The translations under genes were made by a program, and so were the position numbers. The notes under the pieces were generated by a model. It did not search any database. It was not told where the DNA came from and saw only the letters and a list, made by a program, of their open reading frames with translations. This document shows, in pieces, positions 23,867 to 31,687 of a stretch of 53,900 nucleotides of DNA (the stretch's first letter is position 1; each line of letters starts with the position of its first letter). The stretch covers positions 1 through 53,900 of the IMG/VR virus record IMGVR_UViG_3300032308_002516; one strand, written 5' to 3'. Source of the stretch: a virus.

Positions 23867-25104
23867 AATCGAGATATATGATACCTTATGTATTCTTGTA
23901 CATCCAAGTCGTCTATACTTAATAAGTTATAGTCGCTATCTAAGCCAAATCTAGCATTAGGCTTAAGCCTATCCGGAAGATCACTAACATCCTGATGATA
24001 CATAACATTTGGACCTAAGCTTCCGAGTTTAAGTTTAAAAAAATAATACCAATCGTTTTTGTCTAAGTCGTGTATGTATTTTCTAGCAGCCATTTTATAA
24101 GTAGTAGGTCCGTATAGGATTTTTTCCCCGTTATTATTATTGACCATCGACCATTTTTGATATTCCACGCTTGCGAACCAGTTAATGGCCCAATCATTAA
24201 TCACTGTGCCGTAGTCTAGTTTATCATTTAAAAAAACAGAAATCCTAACAGCACAACTTACCCATTTAATATTAAACAAGACCCACCAATAGTAATCGTG
24301 TAGGCTTTGAATAGGAACTGTAGAAGTTTTGATATTCTTTTCAAATTTATCATACCACGATTCCCCCAAATAAGGACACTGTGGAGTAGACCAATGTTTT
24401 ATGATCAAATCCTTATATTCTGAATAATGAACATCAGGTGAGGCCATTTTACTTTGTATATTAAGTAAATGATTTCTAGAGTTAGGCGATACTTTATCTA
24501 GATAAAATTCATAATTTTGCTGTAATTCTAAGAAGCTCATAGTTCCGAATATACAATCGCCTTCATCAGCAGTGATGGGTCTTAATCCTAGATTTATAAG
24601 GGAATCATATTTGTACTGTGCTGAATCATATATTTGAAACTTGTTCCAAATAAACTTCTTCCAAAATATAGGATTTTCTATCATAGAGTGTCCATTGGCA
24701 CATACACTGACATTTTTGATCTCTTCTTGAGTTAGATTCTTAATCAATGCTGCCATTATCACAGTACTATCAAATCCTCCTGAATACATGACTACAAATT
24801 TTTGATTTTTATTTTTAATTAGGTCAGCAATTTCTCTAGCACGTAAATCTGAAACTTCGTCGAATGATTTATTAAAAACAGGATCATACTCTGGCATTTC
24901 AAAACCAGGTGGAATTTCCTGTGGCCATGCCATAGACCATTCTCCATTCCTACTAACGAATCTCTGTGGTTTATATAGGGTGCTGAGATCTAATATAAAC
25001 TTTCCACCCGATCCCGCATCCTCACGAAGACTATCCCAAAAATCTTGCTGATAATAATTGTAGGTTATACCGCTTAGATATAAAACTGAATTTTTTGATA
25101 ACAT
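23851..25104 (-). CDS. Asparagine synthetase-like PP-loop protein
   Basis: The 417-aa protein has a PP-loop SGGFDS at 108-113 (FVVMYSGGFDSTVIM) followed by a helical synthetase-type domain of about 300 residues. It contains a YLGESWYDKFEK segment and a C-terminal LPDRLKPNARFG. Its first 100 residues are short and not a class II glutaminase, since the Cys nucleophile is missing. It is the most asparagine-synthetase-like of the six PP-loop proteins. It lies one base downstream of an unknown 266-aa gene on the same strand and is probably coupled to it, so that protein may be its partner. Confidence 0.75.
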   Translation of the reverse strand: MLSKNSVLYLSGITYNYYQQDFWDSLREDAGSGGKFILDLSTLYKPQRFVSRNGEWSMAWPQEIPPGFEMPEYDPVFNKSFDEVSDLRAREIADLIKNKNQKFVVMYSGGFDSTVIMAALIKNLTQEEIKNVSVCANGHSMIENPIFWKKFIWNKFQIYDSAQYKYDSLINLGLRPITADEGDCIFGTMSFLELQQNYEFYLDKVSPNSRNHLLNIQSKMASPDVHYSEYKDLIIKHWSTPQCPYLGESWYDKFEKNIKTSTVPIQSLHDYYWWVLFNIKWVSCAVRISVFLNDKLDYGTVINDWAINWFASVEYQKWSMVNNNNGEKILYGPTTYKMAARKYIHDLDKNDWYYFFKLKLGSLGPNVMYHQDVSDLPDRLKPNARFGLDSDYNLLSIDDLDVQEYIRYHISRFQRDW

Positions 25105-25105
25105 G

Positions 25106-25906
25106 TCAGACTACCCATGTTGTTTGATTATTTCGATGTTTTACAAATCCTGCCGGGCCTAGTTTTTTTAGTTCGCTAGGTTCTTCGATTCCCATGATAA
25201 GGTAAAACAGTTGCCTTGTATCTGACGGGTCGTTTTTAGAATGTTCTAACCAAGCATTATTAATCGATACCATGGCGGAATCGATAGAATCAGATTCATA
25301 TAAAATTGTTTTGATTAAATTAATAATTCCTTGCTCTGCAGAAGTATTATCATGATAAATTTTAAAATCTTTAGGAAATTGATCATGGAAAAAAACATCT
25401 AGGTATTCTTTTTCTGGAAAAAAGTTTTTGAAATTTACAGATAAAGTTATTGCGTATAAGGTTCTCAAAGAAAATAAGGCATATTCTTGTAATCTAAGAA
25501 GTATATCTTTTCTAGGTTCCTCAACAAAATCTACAGGCCAGCCTTTTTCTATAATGATATTCTTTGGTATTTTTGATAGAGATGCTGACTGCCTGTGTGC
25601 CATGACTATAGGACTACCGTATCCCTTTTCATCTTTTTTATGTCTGGTGGAAAAATTTAAACAATTTTCATTATTCATGTCCGGTGTAACTTGATCTAGC
25701 ACATAAACTATGTTCGAAACTTTAGAAGATAAAACTTTACCTGTTTCATAAATCATCCAGGGATCGTAATTGTCAATAATAAGAAACCGGTCTACCCCTG
25801 GGGAAAAAATTGCGTAACTATTTTTTTTATTCCAACTTAACGGATAAAAGGTTTTATGAAACCCATCTACGGCATCTAACCATGGTTTTTTAGTGTATCT
25901 ATTCAT
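25106..25906 (-). CDS. Unknown protein coupled to the asparagine synthetase-like gene
   Basis: I do not recognise this 266-aa protein. It has no signal peptide or membrane helix. It shows alternating beta strands early (YAIFSPGVDRFLIID, about residues 31-45, and SNIVYVLDQ) and a helical C-terminal half. A GWPVDFVEEPRKDILLRL segment near residue 123 may be a conserved core. Its stop is one base before the ATG of the PP-loop gene, so the two are almost certainly co-translated. It could be an amine-supplying or substrate-binding subunit, but that is a guess. A late box lies 7 nt upstream of its start. Confidence 0.7.
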   Translation of the reverse strand: MNRYTKKPWLDAVDGFHKTFYPLSWNKKNSYAIFSPGVDRFLIIDNYDPWMIYETGKVLSSKVSNIVYVLDQVTPDMNNENCLNFSTRHKKDEKGYGSPIVMAHRQSASLSKIPKNIIIEKGWPVDFVEEPRKDILLRLQEYALFSLRTLYAITLSVNFKNFFPEKEYLDVFFHDQFPKDFKIYHDNTSAEQGIINLIKTILYESDSIDSAMVSINNAWLEHSKNDPSDTRQLFYLIMGIEEPSELKKLGPAGFVKHRNNQTTWVV

Positions 25907-25913
25907 TGCGTTT

Positions 25914-25921
25914 TATTTATA
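25914..25921 (-). promoter_or_regulatory. T4-type late promoter box (TATAAATA, minus strand)
   Basis: The exact consensus is 7 nt before the ATG at 25906. It is back-to-back with the plus-strand box at 25937-25944. Confidence 0.65.
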
Positions 25922-25936
25922 CGGTGGTTTTCTTAC

Positions 25937-25944
25937 TATAAATA
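25937..25944 (+). promoter_or_regulatory. T4-type late promoter box (TATAAATA)
   Basis: The exact consensus is 10 nt before the ATG of the AMP-forming ligase at 25955. Confidence 0.65.
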
Positions 25945-25954
25945 TTTTTCCAAA

Positions 25955-27418
25955 ATGTCAATTATGTTTAATAATCTTGGAAAAATTATTTCCCCGTTAT
26001 GTGATCTTGAAAAGGTTGCAGTAATCGATCTCAGTAATGCATCTCGATCTTATACATATAAGCAGGTAGATCAACAAGCAGATGCTGTAGCACGTGGCTT
26101 GGCTACAAAAAATATCAACGTAGGCGAAAAAATTTCCATACTTTCAGACAATTCTGTAGATGTAATTTCTGTTTTTTTCGGGACATTAAGACTAGGCGCT
26201 ATTCCTGTATTGATTAATACTAATTTTTCAGACGAACAGATTAAAATTATCTTGTCAGAAACGAACAGCAAAATATTATTTGTTGACAGAGATAAAAAAT
26301 TCGATATACCCACTATTCATTTTAACAGCGACTTTAAAGAATTTTTGAACTACGGAAGTTTAGATTGTTATAAAACAAAAGAAGATGATATAGCTTTTAT
26401 TTTGTATACTTCAGGAACTCACGGAAGTCCAAAAGCAGCTTGTATAACTCATCGGGGTCATATTTGGGCCTTAGAACGAAATATATCATATGATAAAAAT
26501 TCTTCAGAAAGAATTTCTTTAATATCTGCTCCATTATATCACTCCAATGGGCTGTCTACCTTCGAGGGATCGTTTGCTGGAAATTCTCAAATTATTCTAC
26601 TTCCTAAATTTAATCCCTTGGGCTGTATAAAAGCTATAGAAAAATATCAGGTAAACACCATGTACTGTGTTCCGTCAATGCTTGCTATGATAATTCGTGA
26701 GGATTATATCAAACAAGCCAATTTAAATTCATTGAAATTAATTAGATCAGCATCATCACATTTCAGTCAAAATTTGTTTGATTCTGTAAAAAAATATTTC
26801 CCAAATGCTAATGTTCTTAATAGCTACGGACTCACTGAAGTTGGGCCGGCATTATTTGGACCACACCCAGATAAGATACCGAGACCAGTTACCAGCGTAG
26901 GGTATCCAGCTAAGGGTATCGAATACCGAATCGTAGATGGTGTTCTACAAATCAAAAGTCCTAGTATGATGTATTCGTATTATCATAGTCAAAATAATAC
27001 GAATTCATTTACAGATGACGGATTTTTTATTACCAACGATTTATTCACAGTAGATGAACATGGATTTTATTATTTTTTAGGAAGAAACGACGACATGTTT
27101 AAATGCGGAGGGAACAGCGTATTTCCTAAAAAAGTTGAAGAAATCTTAGAAAGTCATCCTTCTGTAATTTCTGCTGTTGTATTAGGATTTGAGGATGAAA
27201 TCAAAGGTCATAAGCCCTACGCTTTTGTTATTGTAGAAAATCACAAATCCGTCAGCGAAAAGGAGCTTAAAAAGTACGTTCTAGATCGCGGCCCCGCATT
27301 TCAACACCCTAGAAAAATATGGTTTTTGGACGAGTTTCCGCTGCTCGCAGGAAACAAGATCGACAAAGAAAAACTCAAAATTCTATATAAAAATGAGATC
27401 ACAGCACAATTAAGGTGA
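25955..27418 (+). CDS. AMP-forming acyl-CoA synthetase / adenylation enzyme
   Basis: The 487-aa ANL-superfamily enzyme has motif A3 LYTSGTHGSPK (about residues 150-160), NSYGLTEVGP (A5), a YFLGRNDDMFKCGGNSVFP hinge (A8) and an NKIDKEKL C-terminal catalytic Lys (A10). It activates a carboxylic acid with ATP to an acyl-AMP and passes it to CoA or another thiol. The substrate is not readable by eye. No carrier protein or condensation domain is near, so free-standing acyl-CoA synthesis is most likely. It may pair with the desaturase or BKACE genes of the island. Confidence 0.92.
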   Translation: MSIMFNNLGKIISPLCDLEKVAVIDLSNASRSYTYKQVDQQADAVARGLATKNINVGEKISILSDNSVDVISVFFGTLRLGAIPVLINTNFSDEQIKIILSETNSKILFVDRDKKFDIPTIHFNSDFKEFLNYGSLDCYKTKEDDIAFILYTSGTHGSPKAACITHRGHIWALERNISYDKNSSERISLISAPLYHSNGLSTFEGSFAGNSQIILLPKFNPLGCIKAIEKYQVNTMYCVPSMLAMIIREDYIKQANLNSLKLIRSASSHFSQNLFDSVKKYFPNANVLNSYGLTEVGPALFGPHPDKIPRPVTSVGYPAKGIEYRIVDGVLQIKSPSMMYSYYHSQNNTNSFTDDGFFITNDLFTVDEHGFYYFLGRNDDMFKCGGNSVFPKKVEEILESHPSVISAVVLGFEDEIKGHKPYAFVIVENHKSVSEKELKKYVLDRGPAFQHPRKIWFLDEFPLLAGNKIDKEKLKILYKNEITAQLR

Positions 27419-27450
27419 AAAAATTAATAAATACCAAAAGGAGAATTCTC

Positions 27451-27750
27451 ATGTCGTACATGTACAAGACAAGGACCATTAAGCCAGAAAATGAAAAATG
27501 GTATCCGGATGTTGAACCTGTAAAACACGCTGATTTTATGAAATGGTTTAAATCATATCCAGGAGTTGTCAGCTTTCAAAACAGAAGAGAAAGCGAAAAT
27601 GAGCATATAAGATGGGTTGAATTTTCCGATCAAGAGTCTTACGAAAGATTCATAGTTGAAAGAAATCAAAGAGAAGATTATATCGAAAGGCAGCAGTGGT
27701 TAGAATCTCACGGATTTATCGTAGAAGTTCTGGCTTATCCTAAAAACTAA
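27451..27750 (+). CDS. Small protein of unknown function
   Basis: The 99-aa acidic/aromatic protein has a start preceded by AAAGGAG, a strong ribosome site that fixes the ATG at 27451 over the in-frame GTG at 27415. An alpha-beta pattern (PGVVSFQNRRES…HIRWVEFSDQESYERFI…GFIVEVLAY) suggests a ferredoxin-like or antibiotic-monooxygenase-like (ABM) small fold, but I cannot assign it. It is followed by an 80-nt gap with a promoter and the tRNA-like gene. Confidence 0.7.
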   Translation: MSYMYKTRTIKPENEKWYPDVEPVKHADFMKWFKSYPGVVSFQNRRESENEHIRWVEFSDQESYERFIVERNQREDYIERQQWLESHGFIVEVLAYPKN

Positions 27751-27795
27751 CTGTTTGAAACTATCATCTTTAAGATATTGAATATATCTATTTTC

Positions 27796-27824
27796 TTGCA
27801 TAATTCCAAATAAAAGTATATAAT
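27796..27824 (+). promoter_or_regulatory. Sigma70 promoter for the tRNA-like gene
   Basis: TTGCAT (27796-27801), a 17-nt spacer and TATAAT (27819-27824) end 6 nt before the first base of the tRNA-like gene, so transcription would start at or next to its 5' end. Confidence 0.75.
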
Positions 27825-27830
27825 AAGCTT

Positions 27831-27941
27831 GTGGCCGTGAGCAAATTGGCAAAGCTCCCGCCAGGCCCATAGCTTGGAATGGGGACGGGGCGCTGACATA
27901 GTTCGTAGCCTTTGTAGGTTCGAAACCTACCGGCCACACCA
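27831..27941 (+). tRNA. Unusual 111-nt tRNA-like gene, anticodon uncertain (CAU?)
   Basis: A perfect 7-bp acceptor stem (GTGGCCG / CGGCCAC), discriminator A and encoded CCA are present, as is a canonical T arm (GTAGG-TTCGAAA-CCTAC, 27914-27930). A D arm (GAGC or AGC paired with GCTC or GCT) carries a GG in its loop. The middle is 18 nt or more too long. One reading gives an anticodon arm CCAGG-CCCATAG-CTTGG (27861-27877, anticodon CAU but C at position 33 instead of U) and a 36-nt variable region. Another pairs TCCCG (27856-27860) with CGGGG (27886-27890) around a 25-nt loop. It may be a working tRNA with an insertion, a decaying tRNA, or a tRNA mimic. Confidence 0.65.
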
Positions 27942-27985
27942 AATACTCCGATAAGTATTAGACGCATTTTTATAAGGAAAACAAA

Positions 27986-28180
27986 ATGTCAAACACAGTA
28001 GAACAATTAAAAACTCAATTTGAAGCTTTTCTAGCAGAAGATTCTAAATTCACTGGTGGGAACAATGCTGCCGGTACCCGTGCTCGTAAAGCCCTACAAG
28101 AAGTTGCTAAGTTGGTCAAGGCTCGCAGAAACGAAATCACAGCTGAGAAAAACGCTCGCAAGGAAGCTAAAGCAGCCTAA
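27986..28180 (+). CDS. Histone H1-like (Hc1-type) basic protein
   Basis: The 64-aa protein has a helical first half and a lysine/arginine/alanine-rich second half (AGTRARKALQEVAKLVKARR, then a KNARKEAKAA tail). The sequence is typical of the small H1-like proteins found in many marine T4-like phages and in bacteria with Hc1. It probably binds DNA or RNA non-specifically. The start is supported by TAAGGAAA upstream. Arg codons are CGT/CGC, unlike the AT-rich island. Confidence 0.85.
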   Translation: MSNTVEQLKTQFEAFLAEDSKFTGGNNAAGTRARKALQEVAKLVKARRNEITAEKNARKEAKAA

Positions 28181-28181
28181 G

Positions 28182-28748
28182 ATGTATCTTGACGAGGATG
28201 CCTTTACCAGCGGCCAAGTTCTAAGCAAACTTTGGTTAGCCGAAACCATAGAACAAGTCATCATACATAATGATTTTAACAAAGAATTAAACATTCTTAA
28301 TCTAGGTGGCTGGTACGGCATCCTGCATTTTATTTTCAAGAGCAGAAATAAACTTAAAATTAAAAAATATCTAAATCTAGACATAGATCAAGAAGCCTGC
28401 GATATATCAGAGAAAATCAACGAAACCTGGGTTTGGCAAAACTGGAAGTTTAAAAGTATTTCCGATGATGCTAACATATACAAATACACCATAGACGATT
28501 TTAATGTTGTTATCAACACCAGCGTAGAACACATGAATTCAACCCAATGGTTTGACAACATTCCAAAAGACGTTTTGGTTATTTTACAGAGCAATGATAT
28601 GCCGCATGACGATCATATACAGAATCACCACAGTCTAGAAGAATTCATTAAAGAATTTTCCCTTAACGAAATATTGTATCATGGTCAAAAATTATTCCAG
28701 TACGATGATAAATCTTTCAAGCGGTTCATGCTCATAGGAGTCAAATAA
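28182..28748 (+). CDS. SAM-dependent methyltransferase-like protein
   Basis: The 188-aa protein resembles a class I methyltransferase: motif I as ILNLGGWYG (about residues 34-42, variant of the usual D/E-x-G-x-G), an acidic residue after strand 2 (LNLDID, near 62-67) and motif IV as VVINTSVEHM (about 106-115). The substrate is unknown; phage relatives are often uncharacterised. The start at 28182 is one base after the H1-like stop codon, which favours it over a longer frame overlapping that gene. Confidence 0.65.
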   Translation: MYLDEDAFTSGQVLSKLWLAETIEQVIIHNDFNKELNILNLGGWYGILHFIFKSRNKLKIKKYLNLDIDQEACDISEKINETWVWQNWKFKSISDDANIYKYTIDDFNVVINTSVEHMNSTQWFDNIPKDVLVILQSNDMPHDDHIQNHHSLEEFIKEFSLNEILYHGQKLFQYDDKSFKRFMLIGVK

Positions 28749-29218
28749 TGAACGACGATAAAAACGATTCAACTGACAATACTATTGTATTAGATATCGG
28801 TGATTATGGAGCAGCACAACCCTCATATGCTACGTACAGTCTCGACGGAACAGATACTATAACTATAGATCCATCACTTTATACTGTAAATTCTAGTATC
28901 ACTGCCCCGTCGACTATAACTTGGTCACAAAATTATGGAACAACTTATACAGGAACCGGCATATGGGGTAACACTGACGCTAATGTTAAAATCGACACAG
29001 ACGGTATTAATATCAAAGAAGGTGGAGATATAAAGATAGCAGGAAAGAGTCTTTCAGATGCTATAGAAAAAATCGAAGAACGCTTAGGTATTCTTAATCC
29101 CAATCCAGAATTAGAAGATCGTTGGGAACAATTAAAAGAACTGCGTAAACAATACATAAAACTAGAAAAAGATCTTCTCGAAAAAGAAAAATTGATGAAA
29201 ATTTTAAAGGAAAAATAA
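28748..29218 (+). CDS. Probable virion-associated protein with C-terminal coiled coil
   Basis: The 156-aa protein has a Ser/Thr/Asp/Tyr-rich beta-type N-terminal half, then DGINIKEGGDIKIAGKSLS and a helical, charged C-terminus (residues about 103-156) with heptad-like Leu/Ile spacing. Proteins with the same KSL.DAIEKIEERL…NPELE..W.QLKELRKQYI ending are common in marine T4-like phages. Role unknown, probably structural. It is coupled by TAATG to the gene before it and by overlap (ATG at 29218) to thyX. Confidence 0.65.
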   Translation: MNDDKNDSTDNTIVLDIGDYGAAQPSYATYSLDGTDTITIDPSLYTVNSSITAPSTITWSQNYGTTYTGTGIWGNTDANVKIDTDGINIKEGGDIKIAGKSLSDAIEKIEERLGILNPNPELEDRWEQLKELRKQYIKLEKDLLEKEKLMKILKEK

Positions 29219-29889
29219 TGGATGTACGTTTGGTATCCTATTCACAACCAACCGCAGAATTTACAGATCTGGGCATCACAGATGCGCAGGAACTCATTGC
29301 GTATTGCGCCCGTGTCAGCAATCCATCAAACCAATTCAATACAGAGACATCAGAGAAGCTTATACGATATCTTGTTAAACACGCACACTGGTCACCCCTT
29401 GAAATGGTATCAGCCTGTGTCGAAATCACCACAACCAGAGATATCGCAAGACAAATCCTTCGACATAGAAGTTTCTCCTTCCAAGAGTTCAGTCAGCGAT
29501 ATGCTGATCCTACTACAGACCTCTCGTTTGTGGTTAGAGAAGCACGACTTCAAGACCCAAAAAATAGACAGAACTCAGTCGAAACGAGCGATGAACGTCT
29601 ACAAAGAGATTGGGAACGTCAACAGCAACAGGTCATCGCATATGCCCGAAGTGCTTACCAGTGGGCTATCGCTAAGGGCATAGCCAAGGAGCAGGCCCGT
29701 GCTGTGCTACCAGAAGGACTGATCGAAAGTAAACTTTACATGAACGGCACATTGCGCTCGTGGGTACACTTCATTGAGCTACGTTCTGGAAATGGCACAC
29801 AGAAAGAACATCAGCTCGTAGCATTGGCTTGTGCTAAAGCCATCGCTGCTATCTTTCCAATGACTAACAGTTTAATTGCCAAGGAGTAA
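29218..29889 (+). CDS. thyX: Flavin-dependent thymidylate synthase ThyX
   Basis: The 223-aa protein has the ThyX signature RHRSFSFQEFSQRYA (near residues 81-95), a slight variant of RHRxxSxNxxSxRY with Q in place of N. It also has ARAVLPEGL and RSWVHFIELR. ThyX converts dUMP to dTMP with FAD, NADPH and methylene-tetrahydrofolate. In phages it supplies dTMP for replication. Its start overlaps the stop of the previous gene. Another frame of similar look overlaps the 5' half, but it lacks a family and is rejected. Confidence 0.95.
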   Translation: MDVRLVSYSQPTAEFTDLGITDAQELIAYCARVSNPSNQFNTETSEKLIRYLVKHAHWSPLEMVSACVEITTTRDIARQILRHRSFSFQEFSQRYADPTTDLSFVVREARLQDPKNRQNSVETSDERLQRDWERQQQQVIAYARSAYQWAIAKGIAKEQARAVLPEGLIESKLYMNGTLRSWVHFIELRSGNGTQKEHQLVALACAKAIAAIFPMTNSLIAKE

Positions 29890-29891
29890 TT

Positions 29892-30047
29892 ATGAAAACT
29901 GATTTTTTAAAGGCTGCTTTAGAAAAGAAAAAAGCCAACCAAAAACAAACTAATACTAAAAATGCCAAGGATGGTGATCACGGCATTCACGGTAGCCAAG
30001 TATCTACAAACAAACCAGCAAAGAAATCTGCGGGCCGTGGACGATAA
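29892..30047 (+). CDS. 51-aa basic protein of unknown function
   Basis: A short gene starts at ATG 29892 after AAGGAG and ends at TAA 30045-30047. The product is Lys/Asn/Gln-rich (ALEKKKANQKQ) with a GDHGIHG turn and an AKKSAGRGR tail. It may be a small nucleic-acid-binding protein. It overlaps the next gene's likely GTG start by 11 nt, in another frame. Confidence 0.65.
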   Translation: MKTDFLKAALEKKKANQKQTNTKNAKDGDHGIHGSQVSTNKPAKKSAGRGR

Positions 30048-30420
30048 TTTAAAACGATTTTGTGAAAACTACGAAGTACGTGTCTTAAACGATCAAAGAC
30101 GTAGGGCACGATATCATCCTCCTAGTTTTTTTACTGACCCTAGCAACGCATCAGTCATCAGAAACGATGTAATAGAATACGAAAGCGAAAAAGTTTATAC
30201 TGTAGAAATTCCAGAAAGTCGTTTACGAGCTCTTATAGAATTAGAGCAGCGTTTCTTTAAATGGCAGTATCATACCAAAAACGAAGTAGATTTCTTCGAT
30301 ATGCTAATGAGCAAAGAACGAGAAGAAGCTGCTATTAGATATCAAAATGAAGCTGTCCAAAAAGCGTACGAACAATATTCAATGCTCCTAAATTTGGCAG
30401 GTTACCAGAGAAAATTTTGA
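30037..30420 (+). CDS. Unknown phage protein with GTG start
   Basis: The 127-aa protein starts at GTG 30037 as MDDNLKRFCENYEV. It is charged and helical with a C-terminal acidic/aromatic region (ALIELEQRFFKWQYH…DFFDMLMSKEREEAA). In-frame ATGs at 29962 and 29971 are less likely because the intervening codons lie inside the well-started 51-aa gene in another frame. It may be translationally coupled to that gene. Proteins of this kind are common among marine T4-like phages; function unknown. Confidence 0.6.
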   Translation: MDDNLKRFCENYEVRVLNDQRRRARYHPPSFFTDPSNASVIRNDVIEYESEKVYTVEIPESRLRALIELEQRFFKWQYHTKNEVDFFDMLMSKEREEAAIRYQNEAVQKAYEQYSMLLNLAGYQRKF

Positions 30421-30438
30421 ACTATTTTTCAATCGTTA

Positions 30439-30467
30439 TTGACAGGTTTTGAGAAATCTTGTATAAT
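30439..30467 (+). promoter_or_regulatory. Sigma70 promoter, consensus -35/-10
   Basis: TTGACA (30439-30444), a 17-nt spacer and TATAAT (30462-30467) give a start near 30474 and a leader of about 20 nt for the gene at 30495. Confidence 0.9.
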
Positions 30468-30494
30468 TAACTTGTTCGACAGAAAGAAATTATA

Positions 30495-31319
30495 ATGAGA
30501 AATTATTGGACATGCTCAAAATTCGCAGATTGGCTTCGTGGCACTACTAAGCTGAAGTGCGGCACCGGTAAAGAGTGGCATGAATGGGAAAAGGCTGCTA
30601 AGGCCCGATATCCGATACGATGTTGGCTGGCTGAAGAAGGTCTGGATAAACTTCAAGATGTTTGGTGTTGGATTCCTGAAAGGATCAATGATGTTCGATA
30701 TTACATTAACAACCGTTGGATTACTCGTACTCATGCTCTTACCGCTCATCCCCGCGACATACCGCGTGGTCAGTGGAGAGACGTGGGGAACCGCTTTCTG
30801 CCTTGCCTATTCAATGAGCTGGTTGATTTTGTTGAAATAGAACAGGCTTGGCATACTTGTATGTGGGACGAAGAAGCACGTAAAAAATATTCTCCGCCTT
30901 GGTGGCGCAGTGGTTGGCTGCGTTGGAGAACTTGGCGCTGTCCAGAAGCAGGCATCGCTCATCTAAAATGGGCAATGACTCTTACTAATAAAGAATTCAT
31001 AGAAGAAGGCGAGCAAGAAGAACCTACCTATCAAGCTAAAGCAGCAAAAGAAATCCTTGAACTCTATACATGGTGGAAGGAAGTCTATCCAAAACGTCCA
31101 GATCCTATGGATGCCAGCGGTTGGAGTGATTACTGCGAAGCAATGCGAGTAAAATATCCTGGTAGTTTTATGGCCAGTCTAGACAGCAAGGATGCCGAAG
31201 ATCGAAAGGCTAGTGATAAGGCTCATAAGTTACTACGTAAGATTGAAGAGGCTTATGAAAAAGAAGATGAAGAAATGATGATTCGTCTTATTAAGATACG
31301 CGAAAGTCTATGGACTTAA
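30495..31319 (+). CDS. Tryptophan-rich protein of unknown function
   Basis: The 274-aa protein is rich in Trp and Cys in the first 150 residues (W-x-C-S-K-F-A-D-W-L at the start, DVWCWIPERI, PPWWRSGWLRWRTW). A helical acidic C-terminal part (about 165-274) follows. No known domain is evident; the aromatic N-terminal region could bind nucleic acid or protein. It sits at the head of a run of small genes under a strong sigma70 promoter, so it is probably an early or middle gene. It overlaps the next gene by 10 nt. Confidence 0.7.
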   Translation: MRNYWTCSKFADWLRGTTKLKCGTGKEWHEWEKAAKARYPIRCWLAEEGLDKLQDVWCWIPERINDVRYYINNRWITRTHALTAHPRDIPRGQWRDVGNRFLPCLFNELVDFVEIEQAWHTCMWDEEARKKYSPPWWRSGWLRWRTWRCPEAGIAHLKWAMTLTNKEFIEEGEQEEPTYQAKAAKEILELYTWWKEVYPKRPDPMDASGWSDYCEAMRVKYPGSFMASLDSKDAEDRKASDKAHKLLRKIEEAYEKEDEEMMIRLIKIRESLWT

Positions 31320-31510
31320 AACCTTTTTCTCCTTTTCGTGCCTGGGTACATAATTTGTGGGTTCAAAACTGCGAAGAAAGACAATTCTATAAAGATGGCC
31401 CTCAGTTAAATGTAGTAGAATATTTTAAAGAATTTAAGTGGTGGTTGCGTAGAGAATATAGATACCAAAGGGAAAAAGAACTTGATAAACGACGAAAACG
31501 AACTATATAA
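31310..31510 (+). CDS. Small unknown phage protein
   Basis: The 66-aa basic, aromatic protein (MDLKPFSPFRAWVHNLWVQ… ending EKELDKRRKRTI) starts at 31310 inside the end of the preceding gene and overlaps the following gene's TTG start by 29 nt. No domain is recognised. Confidence 0.6.
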   Translation: MDLKPFSPFRAWVHNLWVQNCEERQFYKDGPQLNVVEYFKEFKWWLRREYRYQREKELDKRRKRTI

Positions 31511-31682
31511 CAAGTACATGGCTTTTCATGACATCATGCTAGAAGAATATGACCCTATGGAGATTGCCGCAATATTGGTCATACAAGGTTTAACATTTTA
31601 TCGTAGTTTTATGAGCGAGGAAGATTATCAACGTATGGTTACCAGTATCTACGATCATAAAGATGAAGTAAGGACCTTTTAA
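31482..31682 (+). CDS. Small conserved phage protein (TTG start)
   Basis: The 66-aa acidic protein contains NELYNKYMAFHDIMLEEYDP and EIAAILVIQGL, a pattern known from many marine T4-like phages with a similar N-terminus. The start is probably TTG at 31482, after AAAGGGAAAAAG; a shorter version would begin at ATG 31518. Function unknown. Confidence 0.7.
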   Translation: MINDENELYNKYMAFHDIMLEEYDPMEIAAILVIQGLTFYRSFMSEEDYQRMVTSIYDHKDEVRTF

Positions 31683-31687
31683 TAAAA

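Noticed and set aside
27831-27941. tmRNA
   Set aside because: At 111 nt it is far too short, and it lacks a tag frame; the ends are those of a tRNA.
29222-29683. 153-aa frame overlapping thyX in another phase
   Set aside because: ThyX motifs are intact in the main frame, and the alternative has no recognisable domain.
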